The position numbers and the translations under genes are program-made. Shown one piece after another: positions 55,236 to 63,443 of a stretch of DNA of 64,000 nt (its first letter is position 1; each line of letters opens with the position of its first letter). The stretch comes from Hanstruepera flava (GTDB lineage: Bacteria > Bacteroidota > Bacteroidia > Flavobacteriales > Flavobacteriaceae), in assembly GCF_023634025.1 (NCBI RefSeq), contig NZ_JALJCW010000002.1, positions 434,001-498,000 of the forward strand, written 5' to 3'. The notes beneath the pieces were generated by a model. It saw nothing but the letters and a program-made list of their open reading frames with translations, was not told the DNA's origin and made no database searches.

Positions 55236-56689
55236 TGTTTGATTTTTTAAAAGCACACATCTGGTCTATTTTAATAGGGCTAAATTATCTTTTAGCCTTA
55301 ATAGCCATTGTTGTTATTCTGTTTAAGAATATCAATCCAACAAAAACCTTAACCTATATTTTGGTTTTGGTAATGTTTCCATTTCTTGGATTGCTGGTGT
55401 ATTATTTTTTCGGACAGGAGTATAGAAAAAATAAAATATTTAACAGAAAAAGTATCTTAAACAAAAGTGTCGTAAAACGTGTAAACCACGAATTTATTCT
55501 CGATAAAAAAGATTTAAAGCGTTTAGATGATTTTTTAGATGATAAAATTAGGTTGGTTAGATTATTGTTTAATTCTGAAAACGCACCAGTTACAAAACAC
55601 AACAAGGTAAAAATACTATTGAATGGAAAAGAAAAGTTTGAATATTTATTTAGTGATTTAAAGAAAGCTAAACATCATATACATTTAGAGTATTATATTC
55701 TTAAAGATGATAATATAGGAAGTGAATTAATAGACATTATTTGCGATAAGGCATTATCTGGTGTTTCGGTGCGCTTAAGTTTTGATGATGTAGGAAGTGA
55801 AATTTCAAGTAAGTCAAAACGAAAACTTAAAGATAGCGGTGTAGAATTTCATCCGTTTATGCCTGTGTTGTTTCCAGGTTTTACCGGTAAAATGAATTAT
55901 AGAAACCATAGGAAGATAGTTGTTATTGATGGAGAAGTAGGATATGTTGGAGGAATAAACGTTTCCGATAATTATGTTAATTATAAAAATGGGGAATCGT
56001 TTTGGAGAGATACCCACATGCGAATTGAAGGAGAAGCTGTTAAGCAACTTCAACTACATTTTTTAATGACATGGGATTTTGTTTCTAGTTCAAACTTAAA
56101 AATAACCCAAAGCTTTTTCCCAGAAACCCAAGTTAAACAAGAATTGGCAGTACAAATTGCTGCTAGTGGGCCAGATACCGATTGGGCCAATATTATGGAA
56201 GCTATTTTTGTAGCCATCAATACTGCAGATGATTATGTATATATTACAACGCCCTATTTCATTCCTAACGATCAAATAATTACTGCGCTTCAGGTGGCCG
56301 CTAAAAGCGGAGTAGATGTTAGGTTGTTAATCCCTAAAGCATCAGATTCTTGGACGGCTAAATATGCGACAAACTCATATATAGAAAAATTACTTGAAGC
56401 CCAAGTTAAAGTGTACAGATATACCAACGGATTTATTCATGCAAAAACTATTGTTGTCGATGATATTTTCTGTACCGTAGGTACAGCTAATCTTGATTAT
56501 AGAAGTTTCAATATCAACTTTGAAATAAATGCATTGGTCTATAATTCTAAAACAAGTTTAGAGTTAAAATCACAGTTTTTAAACGACTTGAAAGATAGCG
56601 AAGAGTTAAACTTAACAGATTGGCAAAATCGCCCTTCAGTTAATAAGATAAAAGAAGCCTATTCACGACTTTGGTCGCCATTATTATAG
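55235..56689 (+). CDS. cls: Cardiolipin synthase (phospholipase D family)
   Basis: Protein of 484 residues: two N-terminal membrane helices (about 9-28 and 38-58), then two HKD motifs, NHRKIVVIDGEVGYVGG (about 225) and IHAKTIVVDDIFCTVGTANLD (about 405). This is the layout of bacterial ClsA, which joins two phosphatidylglycerols to cardiolipin. Its ATG overlaps the previous stop codon (TAATG). Convergent with the TPR membrane protein gene, with 4 bp between stop codons and no terminator seen. Confidence 0.95.
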   Translation: MFDFLKAHIWSILIGLNYLLALIAIVVILFKNINPTKTLTYILVLVMFPFLGLLVYYFFGQEYRKNKIFNRKSILNKSVVKRVNHEFILDKKDLKRLDDFLDDKIRLVRLLFNSENAPVTKHNKVKILLNGKEKFEYLFSDLKKAKHHIHLEYYILKDDNIGSELIDIICDKALSGVSVRLSFDDVGSEISSKSKRKLKDSGVEFHPFMPVLFPGFTGKMNYRNHRKIVVIDGEVGYVGGINVSDNYVNYKNGESFWRDTHMRIEGEAVKQLQLHFLMTWDFVSSSNLKITQSFFPETQVKQELAVQIAASGPDTDWANIMEAIFVAINTADDYVYITTPYFIPNDQIITALQVAAKSGVDVRLLIPKASDSWTAKYATNSYIEKLLEAQVKVYRYTNGFIHAKTIVVDDIFCTVGTANLDYRSFNINFEINALVYNSKTSLELKSQFLNDLKDSEELNLTDWQNRPSVNKIKEAYSRLWSPLL

Positions 56690-56693
56690 TCCT

Positions 56694-57272
56694 TTAACGT
56701 TTACTACGTCTATTTTGTCTTGCAGAAGTTGGCTGCCCGTAATGTTGTTTAGGAATAGATGTTCTTTTCATTTGTTGTTTAAACATCTTTATTTGATCGG
56801 CCAGCATATTTCTTTTATCAAGCTTTTCTGCTTCTTTCAATAATAATTGAGCTTCCTGTTTGCGTCTTTTTGAAAATGCTATTCCGGCTAAATTCAATTT
56901 AGCCATAGCTAGATCATGATCCATAGACAGGCCTAGAGCGACAGCATTTTTAAAGTACTTTTCTGCTTCATTCATATTATCCTGGCTTAACATAATGCCA
57001 TGAAGGTAATTATAATATCCTTCTTGTTTTTTTACAAGAGCAGAACTCGGGTTTTTAATTTTGCTTAACCATTTTTTTGCGCCTTCAAAATCTTGCTTGC
57101 GCAATCTTAAAAAAGCCAACAAGATAAACTCATTTTTAAAGTATAAGAAAATAAATATTCCAGATAGTAGAATATACATAATGCCATTACCAATATTTCC
57201 TTCTGTAAATTGATAAATTGCAAAAGCAATAATCCCGAAAGCAATAATTAATTTGATAACTTTATTGTACAT
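56694..57272 (-). CDS. TPR-containing membrane protein
   Basis: Protein of 192 residues. Two membrane helices (about 7-22 and 29-55), then a helical cytoplasmic or periplasmic region with TPR-like units (GYYNYLHGIMLSQDNMNEAEKYFKNAV, AMAKLNLAGIAFSKRRKQEAQLLLKEAEKL) and a basic, disordered tail (TSARQNRRSKR). TPRs bind partner proteins. No partner is evident among neighbours. It starts 219 bp before the rpmH ATG, on the opposite strand. Function not known. Confidence 0.8.
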   Translation of the reverse strand: MYNKVIKLIIAFGIIAFAIYQFTEGNIGNGIMYILLSGIFIFLYFKNEFILLAFLRLRKQDFEGAKKWLSKIKNPSSALVKKQEGYYNYLHGIMLSQDNMNEAEKYFKNAVALGLSMDHDLAMAKLNLAGIAFSKRRKQEAQLLLKEAEKLDKRNMLADQIKMFKQQMKRTSIPKQHYGQPTSARQNRRSKR

Positions 57273-57387
57273 ATTTTAATGGTATTTTATTATAAACTTG
57301 CCATATTTTCAGCAAGTATTCAATTTCACTTCATTTAGAGTGCAAAGAAACTAAATTTTTATTGAAAAAATATTTTTAAAATAAGGT

Positions 57388-57417
57388 TTGTCAAATAAAA
57401 AAGGGTTTGTATATTTG
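57388..57417 (+). promoter_or_regulatory. Promoter of rpmH
   Basis: TTG (57388-57390), 19-bp spacer, then TATATTTG (57410-57417): full match to the Bacteroidota promoter. It leaves a 74-base leader before the rpmH ATG at 57492. Confidence 0.8.
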
Positions 57418-57491
57418 CACGCAGTTTTGGGAGTGCGTTTTGAAATCCCAAAATCTAAAAAATAATTAAGAAGATTTTAAAGATATAAGTA

Positions 57492-57653
57492 ATGAGTAAA
57501 AGAACATTTCAGCCATCAAAGCGTAAGAGAAAAAATAAGCATGGCTTTAGAGAAAGAATGGCAACTGCCAATGGTAGAAAAGTCCTTGCACGTAGACGCG
57601 CTAAAGGAAGAAAGAAATTATCTGTATCTTCTGAACCAAGACATAAGAAATAA
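57492..57653 (+). CDS. rpmH: 50S ribosomal protein L34
   Basis: Short gene of 53 codons, easily missed by length-limited gene finding. Translation starts [20 protein letters not shown] and ends [10 protein letters not shown]: the family pattern (RTFQPSxRKRxxxHGFRxRMxTxxGRxVLxRRRxKGRxxLs) is complete. It belongs to the large ribosomal subunit. Strong promoter upstream and a terminator follow. In many genomes rpmH lies by rnpA and oriC; here neither is seen nearby and carB follows. Confidence 0.97.
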   Translation: MSKRTFQPSKRKRKNKHGFRERMATANGRKVLARRRAKGRKKLSVSSEPRHKK

Positions 57654-57678
57654 TGATTAACAATTGTTAATATTTAAA

Positions 57679-57707
57679 GGTGTTACTTAGGCGTAACACC
57701 TTTTTTT
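57679..57707 (+). terminator. Terminator of rpmH
   Basis: GGTGTTAC / GTAACACC with a 6-base loop and seven T, 26 bp after the rpmH stop. Confidence 0.9.
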
Positions 57708-57723
57708 GTACCCTATTGATAAC

Positions 57724-57731
57724 TATTTTTG
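57724..57731 (+). promoter_or_regulatory. -7 box of carB
   Basis: TATTTTTG, full match to TAnnTTTG, 18 bp before the carB ATG. A TTG occurs 15 bp upstream, closer than the usual 17-19. Confidence 0.5.
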
Positions 57732-57749
57732 CAAAACAAAATTTTTAAC

Positions 57750-60602
57750 ATGCCAAAAAACAAAGACATAAAATCGGTTTTAATTATAGGTTCTGGTCCA
57801 ATTATTATTGGTCAAGCATGTGAGTTTGATTATTCTGGAACACAATCTTTACGATCATTACGAGAAGACGGGATTGAAACTATTCTTATAAATTCAAATC
57901 CTGCAACTATCATGACTGACCCTTCCATGGCAGATCATGTGTACCTTTTACCTTTGACTACCAAATCAATAATTAAAGTTTTAAAAGATCATCCGCAAAT
58001 TGATGCTGTTCTTCCTACAATGGGAGGACAAACAGCCCTTAATTTAGCCATTGAAGCTGATGAAAAAGGTATTTGGGAAGATTTTGGAGTTAAATTGATT
58101 GGTGTGGATATTGATGCCATTAACATTACTGAGGATCGTGAGCAATTTAGAGAGCTTATGATTAAGATTGGTATTCCAATGGCTCCACAGGCTACAGCTA
58201 CTTCGTATTTAAAAGGTAAAGAAATAGCTCAAGAGTTTGGCTTTCCATTGGTAATTAGAGCATCGTACACTTTAGGTGGGGCAGGAGCATCTATAGTTTA
58301 TAAAGAAGAAGATTTTGATGAACTGTTGACTCGTGGTTTGGAAATTTCGCCTATTCATGAAGTTATGATTGACAAGGCGATGATGGGGTGGAAAGAATAC
58401 GAATTAGAGTTATTACGAGATAAAAATGATAACGTTGTTATTATTTGTACAATCGAGAACATGGATCCAATGGGAATCCACACAGGAGATTCTATCACAA
58501 TTGCACCAGCAATGACACTATCTGATAAAACCTTCCAGCGCATGCGTGATATGGCCATTCACATGATGCGTAGTATAGGCGATTTTGAAGGAGGTTGTAA
58601 TGTACAGTTTGCAGTAAGTCCAGATGAAAAGGAAGAGATTATAGCCATTGAAATTAACCCTCGCGTATCACGTTCTTCGGCTTTGGCAAGTAAAGCTACA
58701 GGGTATCCAATTGCTAAAGTGGCGACTAAATTGGCTATTGGCTATACCTTAGATGAATTAACAAATCAAATTACAGGTTCTACTTCGGCGTTGTTTGAAC
58801 CAACTATTGATTATGTGGTTGTTAAAATTCCACGTTGGAATTTCGATAAGTTTGAAGGATCAGATAGAACGTTAGGTCTTCAAATGAAAGCTGTGGGTGA
58901 GGTTATGGCTATTGGTCGTTCATTTCAAGAGGCTTTACATAAAGCCACACAATCCCTTGAAATTAAGCGTAATGGATTAGGTGCTGATGGAAAAGGGTAT
59001 AAAAATTACGATCAAATAATAGATAAATTGACACATGCCAGTTGGGATCGTGTTTTTGTGATTTACGATGCTATTCAAATGGGAATTCCGTTAAGTCGTA
59101 TTCATGATATCACAAAAATAGATATGTGGTTCTTAAAGCAATACGAGGAACTTTTTCATTTAGAAAGAGAAATATCCAAGTTCACCATCGATACCATTGA
59201 ACGTGATTTATTGTTGGAAGCTAAACAAAAAGGTTATGGAGACAGACAAATAGCCCATATGCTTAAATGTTTGGAGAGCCAGGTTTATAAAAAGCGAGAA
59301 GAATTCAATATAAAACGTGTTTACAAATTAGTTGACACTTGCGCAGCAGAGTTTAAGGCTGAAACACCTTATTATTACTCAACCTTTGAAAATGAAGTTG
59401 AAGATTCTAATGGTAGTAAAAAACCTATAAATGAGAGTGAGGTTAGTAATAAGAAGAAAATAATAGTATTAGGTTCTGGTCCTAACCGAATTGGACAAGG
59501 TATAGAGTTTGATTATTGTTGTGTGCATGGAGTTTTGGCAGCATCAGAATGTGGCTACGAAACCATTATGATTAACTGTAATCCAGAGACGGTTTCAACA
59601 GATTTTGATATTGCTGATAAGTTATATTTTGAACCTGTGTTCTGGGAGCATATATACGACATCATTCAGCATGAAAACCCTGAAGGCGTTATTGTGCAAT
59701 TAGGTGGACAAACGGCTTTAAAATTAGCAGAAAAGCTAGATAGATACGGAATAAAGATATTAGGAACTACCTATCAATCTTTAGATTTAGCTGAAGATAG
59801 AGGGAGTTTCTCTAAACTCTTAAAAGAGAATAATATTCCTTATCCTGAATTTGATGTAGCTACCACAGCCGATGAAGCATTGGAAGTAGCTGATAGATTG
59901 GATTTTCCAATTCTGGTAAGACCATCTTATGTTCTTGGTGGTCAAGGCATGAAAATTGTTATCAATAAAAAAGAGCTAGAAGAGCATGTGGTTGATTTAT
60001 TACGTGGCATGCCAGATAACAAATTACTTTTGGACCATTATTTAGATGGTGCCATTGAAGCAGAGGCAGATGCCATTTGTGATGGTGAAAATGTATATAT
60101 CATTGGAATAATGGAGCATATTGAGCCTTGTGGTATTCACTCTGGAGATAGTAATGCTACATTGCCACCATTTAATTTGGGCGAGTTTGTTATGCAACAG
60201 ATAAAAGACCATACTAAAAAGATAGCTTTAGCACTTAATACAGTTGGTTTAATCAATATTCAATTTGCTATAAAAGATGATGAGGTTTACATAATAGAGG
60301 CCAATCCAAGAGCATCTAGAACGGTTCCTTTTATTGCAAAGGCGTATGGTGAACCTTATGTAAATTATGCTACTAAAGTGATGTTAGGAGACAAAAAGGT
60401 GACTGACTTTAATTTCAACCCTAAATTGGAAGGATTTGCCATAAAGCAACCTGTGTTTTCTTTCAACAAATTCCCTAACGTAAATAAGCAGTTAGGACCA
60501 GAAATGAAAAGTACGGGCGAAAGTATATTATTTATCGACAGCTTAAAAGATGACGAGTTTTACAACTTGTACTCTAGACGTAAAATGTATTTGAGCAAAT
60601 AA
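57750..60602 (+). CDS. carB: Carbamoyl phosphate synthase large subunit, without MGS domain
   Basis: Protein of 950 residues from the ATG at 57750; a TTG seven codons upstream is rejected. Two ATP-grasp halves are visible: the first (SVLIIGSGPIIIGQACEFDYSG, then RASYTLGGAGASIV, EINPRVSRSSALASKATG) and the second (IIVLGSGPNRIGQGIEFDYCCVHG, RPSYVLGGQGMKIV, EANPRASRTVPFIAKAYG). It makes carbamoyl phosphate for pyrimidine and arginine synthesis with CarA, which is not in the window. E. coli CarB has ~1070 residues; the missing ~120 at the C-terminus are the MGS-like allosteric domain. Short CarB is known in Flavobacteriia. Confidence 0.96.
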   Translation: MPKNKDIKSVLIIGSGPIIIGQACEFDYSGTQSLRSLREDGIETILINSNPATIMTDPSMADHVYLLPLTTKSIIKVLKDHPQIDAVLPTMGGQTALNLAIEADEKGIWEDFGVKLIGVDIDAINITEDREQFRELMIKIGIPMAPQATATSYLKGKEIAQEFGFPLVIRASYTLGGAGASIVYKEEDFDELLTRGLEISPIHEVMIDKAMMGWKEYELELLRDKNDNVVIICTIENMDPMGIHTGDSITIAPAMTLSDKTFQRMRDMAIHMMRSIGDFEGGCNVQFAVSPDEKEEIIAIEINPRVSRSSALASKATGYPIAKVATKLAIGYTLDELTNQITGSTSALFEPTIDYVVVKIPRWNFDKFEGSDRTLGLQMKAVGEVMAIGRSFQEALHKATQSLEIKRNGLGADGKGYKNYDQIIDKLTHASWDRVFVIYDAIQMGIPLSRIHDITKIDMWFLKQYEELFHLEREISKFTIDTIERDLLLEAKQKGYGDRQIAHMLKCLESQVYKKREEFNIKRVYKLVDTCAAEFKAETPYYYSTFENEVEDSNGSKKPINESEVSNKKKIIVLGSGPNRIGQGIEFDYCCVHGVLAASECGYETIMINCNPETVSTDFDIADKLYFEPVFWEHIYDIIQHENPEGVIVQLGGQTALKLAEKLDRYGIKILGTTYQSLDLAEDRGSFSKLLKENNIPYPEFDVATTADEALEVADRLDFPILVRPSYVLGGQGMKIVINKKELEEHVVDLLRGMPDNKLLLDHYLDGAIEAEADAICDGENVYIIGIMEHIEPCGIHSGDSNATLPPFNLGEFVMQQIKDHTKKIALALNTVGLINIQFAIKDDEVYIIEANPRASRTVPFIAKAYGEPYVNYATKVMLGDKKVTDFNFNPKLEGFAIKQPVFSFNKFPNVNKQLGPEMKSTGESILFIDSLKDDEFYNLYSRRKMYLSK

Positions 60603-60677
60603 TTCAATCTAAATACAGAAGAATTTCAACGCTTTTGCTAAAAATGTATTATTTTAGTAAAAAATATGCTGAATATA

Positions 60678-61541
60678 ATGAAGAAAAAACTACTTTTTTT
60701 ATCTCTAACACTGTCATCATTTATAGCATTTGCACAAGTTAGTGCAGGTCAGATTGATGATTTTGAAGATGGTACTGTTCAGAACTGGATTATTGGAATT
60801 ACCGGTCCTCTTTCTCCAATTAATGTTGCAACTGGTGGTCCAGGAGGTGTTGACGACAACTTTTTAGAATATACCTCAACTGGAACTAATGGAGCGGGAG
60901 CCAGAATGGCCATATTCAATTCGTTTCAGCAATGGTCTGGTGATTTTGCTGCACAAAGTATAGTTGAAGTTCAAATGGATGTTGAAGTATTGACCAACGA
61001 TTTGCACTTAAGACTAGCATTTCAAGGACCTAATGGAACACGAATGATTTCTACTAACCCAGTAATTGTTACAGCTGGCTCTGGTTGGAATAGTATTGCG
61101 TTGCCTTGTGGAATAAATGATTTTACCGTTCAATCTGGGCCTAATACAGTTTCTGAGGTTTTGGCTGCGGTTTCAACTATGCGAATAATAAGTGTTAGAG
61201 AAGAGAATATTGATAGTTGGAGAGGAGAGGTTATTGCTGCTACACTACGTGTTGATAATATCACAGCTTCTACAACGTTATCTCGTAAGGATTTTGATAG
61301 TAAAAACAATGCCTTTACAATTTATCCAAATCCAAGCAGATCTAAATTAAATATTACTTTACCAACCATAGAACATGCTTCTAAAGTTGAAGTTTACAAT
61401 ATTTTAGGTGCTCGAGTTTATAGTACAGTATTAAATAAATTAAATACTTCTATTAATGTTTCGCAATGGAATAACGGTGTGTATTTAGTGCGTGTATCTT
61501 CAGATTCTGGAACTTTTACCAAGCGTTTTGTGAAGCAATAA
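60678..61541 (+). CDS. Secreted protein with T9SS type A sorting domain
   Basis: Protein of 287 residues from the ATG at 60678 (MKKKLLFLSLTLSSFIAFAQ, a good signal peptide); an ATG four codons upstream (60666) is also possible. The body (about 25-195; QIDDFEDGTVQNW, NGAGARMAIFNS, RVDNITAS) looks like a carbohydrate-binding-type beta domain. The C-terminus is a T9SS sorting domain: FTIYPNPSRSKLNITLP, EVYNILGARVY, VSQWNNGVYLVRVSS, KRFVKQ. It is probably a surface or secreted protein, of unknown function. Followed by a bidirectional terminator. Confidence 0.87.
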   Translation: MKKKLLFLSLTLSSFIAFAQVSAGQIDDFEDGTVQNWIIGITGPLSPINVATGGPGGVDDNFLEYTSTGTNGAGARMAIFNSFQQWSGDFAAQSIVEVQMDVEVLTNDLHLRLAFQGPNGTRMISTNPVIVTAGSGWNSIALPCGINDFTVQSGPNTVSEVLAAVSTMRIISVREENIDSWRGEVIAATLRVDNITASTTLSRKDFDSKNNAFTIYPNPSRSKLNITLPTIEHASKVEVYNILGARVYSTVLNKLNTSINVSQWNNGVYLVRVSSDSGTFTKRFVKQ

Positions 61542-61562
61542 TATAATGAATATCTATAATTT

Positions 61563-61592
61563 AAAACCATCAGTTTTCACTGATGGTTTTTT
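61563..61592. terminator. Bidirectional terminator
   Basis: AAAACCATCAGT / ACTGATGGTTTT with a 4-base loop, flanked by T-run on the right, between convergent genes ending at 61541 and 61592. Confidence 0.9.
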
Positions 61593-62296
61593 TATATCAA
61601 AACAGTAAATAATAATCCAGTAACAATAGCAATTCCAAAGCTAATAAGTGTACCAATCAATATGTACTCGGTAAGTTTTCTGTGTTTACTTTCTTTTAAA
61701 TCACCAAACCTAAATACTGATTTGGCAGTAATTAAAAATCCTACAGCATCCCAATGACCTGTAACTATAAAAATAAAAACTAAAAGCCGTTCTAAAATAC
61801 CTATGTACTTTCCAGCATCTTTAAGAGATTCGTTGCCTTTGGTTAGCTCTTTTATATTCCATTTGCTAAAAATAGCTTTCATGATAATTGAGACAGGTTG
61901 TGTTAAAAACAATAAGCATGTTATGAGTAGTACCGTGTTTTCTGTAAATAGGTTATCTGTCTTTATTGTATCGCCAGTAAATAGGTGGAATGCTATTACA
62001 ATACTTAAGAGATGTAATAATTGATCTATAAAAAACCATATGCGTTTGGTGTTTTTGGTTTGAAACAACAGCTTAATAACATCAATTAGAAAGTGCGAAG
62101 CACCTATGGTAATTAGTAATGGCCATTTGGTTAAATCCCAAACAATTAAAAACATTATGGCTATATGTATAGCAACATGTATATAGAGTTTAGATGATTT
62201 AAGTTTTCTCTTTTCTTTATCCTTAACCCATTTTTTGGGTTGCAGGAAAAAGTCACCAATAAGATGTGCTAGAATAAGTTTAACTAATAGAATCAT
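61592..62296 (-). CDS. DUF3307-type membrane protein
   Basis: Protein of 234 residues. The N-terminus LVKLILAHLIGDFFLQPKKWVKDKEKRK is the hallmark of the DUF3307 family (HLxGDFxLQ). It has about five to six membrane helices. The family's function is unknown; it is commonly encoded beside a SatD-like protein with which it overlaps here by 17 bp (62280-62296). The overlap implies coupled translation and a joint task. SatD carries a DNA-binding-like helix-turn-helix, so the pair may couple a membrane signal to regulation, which is speculation. Confidence 0.88.
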   Translation of the reverse strand: MILLVKLILAHLIGDFFLQPKKWVKDKEKRKLKSSKLYIHVAIHIAIMFLIVWDLTKWPLLITIGASHFLIDVIKLLFQTKNTKRIWFFIDQLLHLLSIVIAFHLFTGDTIKTDNLFTENTVLLITCLLFLTQPVSIIMKAIFSKWNIKELTKGNESLKDAGKYIGILERLLVFIFIVTGHWDAVGFLITAKSVFRFGDLKESKHRKLTEYILIGTLISFGIAIVTGLLFTVLI

Positions 62297-62918
62297 TATT
62301 TTTTAATAGGTTTTGAGCCACTTTTTTTTTGAACATTTGATTGACTTCCAATATTTCATCAAGATAAGCACGTTTCATACGCTTACTAACGGCATCTTGA
62401 CTAATACCGATTATTTTGGCAATTTCTTGTTGAATTTTATTTTCGTTTTCTAAATGTAATTTAACTATTTCTGCTGAATTGGAAGACCAGCTATCCATAG
62501 GTATACTTATAAGCTTAAAATAAAGGTTTAGCTCACTATCTAGTTCGTGGTTGCCTGTACTTATTTTTAGATTGGCTTTATTTTTCTTTAAGTGTTCTAT
62601 TAAATTTCCAGATTCTTGAAAAGCACTTCCATTAGATTCTGTTACTGATTCTCCTTCAAATGTTTTAGATCCTATGCCTATAGCTATTCTAACATCTAAC
62701 CCTTTTACTAATTTTATGCAAGATTTTATGTATACGGCACTTATAAAACAGTTATAAACATCTTTTATTTCTATTTGAAAACTATCACCCCTGTATATTT
62801 CCCAATCTTTAGTATTGGTAGATATAGTTTGTAGCGCACCCTTTAAAGGCATGAGCCATTCATTAGAGTTTTTGTACTGCGTTGAGTTTATAATATCTCC
62901 TGTTATTACACTGGTCAT
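62280..62918 (-). CDS. SatD-like protein with C-terminal helix-turn-helix
   Basis: Protein of 212 residues without signal peptide. N-terminus TSVITGDIINSTQYKNSNEW and GDSFQIEI, then RIAIGIGSKTFEGESVTESNGSAFQESG fit the SatD family, which resembles nucleotidyl cyclase-like folds. The last ~50 residues contain a helix-turn-helix: NKIQQEIAKIIGISQDAVSKRMKRA. SatD was named from the secretion and acid tolerance operon of streptococci; its molecular role is unknown. Overlaps the DUF3307 gene. The upstream region has a repeated GGAAT inverted-repeat pattern. Confidence 0.85.
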   Translation of the reverse strand: MTSVITGDIINSTQYKNSNEWLMPLKGALQTISTNTKDWEIYRGDSFQIEIKDVYNCFISAVYIKSCIKLVKGLDVRIAIGIGSKTFEGESVTESNGSAFQESGNLIEHLKKNKANLKISTGNHELDSELNLYFKLISIPMDSWSSNSAEIVKLHLENENKIQQEIAKIIGISQDAVSKRMKRAYLDEILEVNQMFKKKVAQNLLKNNDSIS

Positions 62919-62932
62919 ATCTTAATTTTTAA

Positions 62933-63007
62933 TATTCCTTATTTAAGGAATAATTAAAAATATGCCTTTTTTACGGAATAAACAAATATATTCCTAAAAA
63001 ATGGAAT
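62933..63007. promoter_or_regulatory. GGAAT / ATTCC inverted repeats upstream of the SatD-like gene
   Basis: Just before the SatD-like ATG lies TATTCCTTA-TT-TAAGGAATA (62933-62952). It is followed by a second inverted pair GGAATA (62975-62980) / TATTCC (62989-62994) and another half-site GGAAT (63003-63007). Five GGAAT/ATTCC half-sites occur in 75 bp. The pattern is that of an operator bound by a multimeric helix-turn-helix protein, plausibly the SatD-like product itself; not proven. Confidence 0.5.
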
Positions 63008-63060
63008 TATCGTGTATTTTAACCAAAGGTGTTTTTAGAACTTAAACTGTTGGTTCAATA

Positions 63061-63429
63061 TTATAAACGTCTATTACTGCGCTCAACGTCCTCAACTACT
63101 TTTGTAATAAAGTATTTAGTGTCACCTAACCAGAAAAACGATTTGAAACGTTCAAAATAGTGAAGTTTTACATATTTTCCTTGAAGTCGCTGTAAATCCT
63201 CAATAACTTGTGTTTCTCCACTCTCAACAGAAAATTTAAAAATTTGTGCTTCAGAAACACCTTGACTTATTTCGCCTTCCCAAGTTTTTACAATAACCCC
63301 TTTATGGCTAAACTTTACCAATTCGCCTGCCCGAATACCTTCACTATATTTAGCGAAATAAATAAATACAGCATAGGCAATAAATAACAGTACGGCAATA
63401 CCTAAAACTTTTAAAAGAAATTTTTTCAT
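63061..63429 (-). CDS. Conserved single-span membrane protein
   Basis: Protein of 122 residues: one N-terminal membrane helix (about 5-26) and a beta-rich exterior part with SEGIRAGELVKFSHKGVIVKTWEGEISQGV and KYVKLHYFERFKSFFWLGDTKYFITKV. This pattern is seen in conserved Flavobacteriia proteins that are often wrongly named 6-phosphogluconate dehydrogenase; nothing here supports such an enzyme. Located 14 bp after rmuC and 142 bp before the SatD-like start, same strand. Confidence 0.75.
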   Translation of the reverse strand: MKKFLLKVLGIAVLLFIAYAVFIYFAKYSEGIRAGELVKFSHKGVIVKTWEGEISQGVSEAQIFKFSVESGETQVIEDLQRLQGKYVKLHYFERFKSFFWLGDTKYFITKVVEDVERSNRRL

Positions 63430-63443
63430 ATAACTATATATTA

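Noticed and set aside
57273-57490. Region before rpmH considered for a replication origin
   Set aside because: No clear DnaA-box cluster (TTATCCACA type) and no dnaA or rnpA next to it.
63061-63429. 6-phosphogluconate dehydrogenase label for the small membrane protein
   Set aside because: No NADP-binding fold or catalytic motif; 122 residues is far too short.
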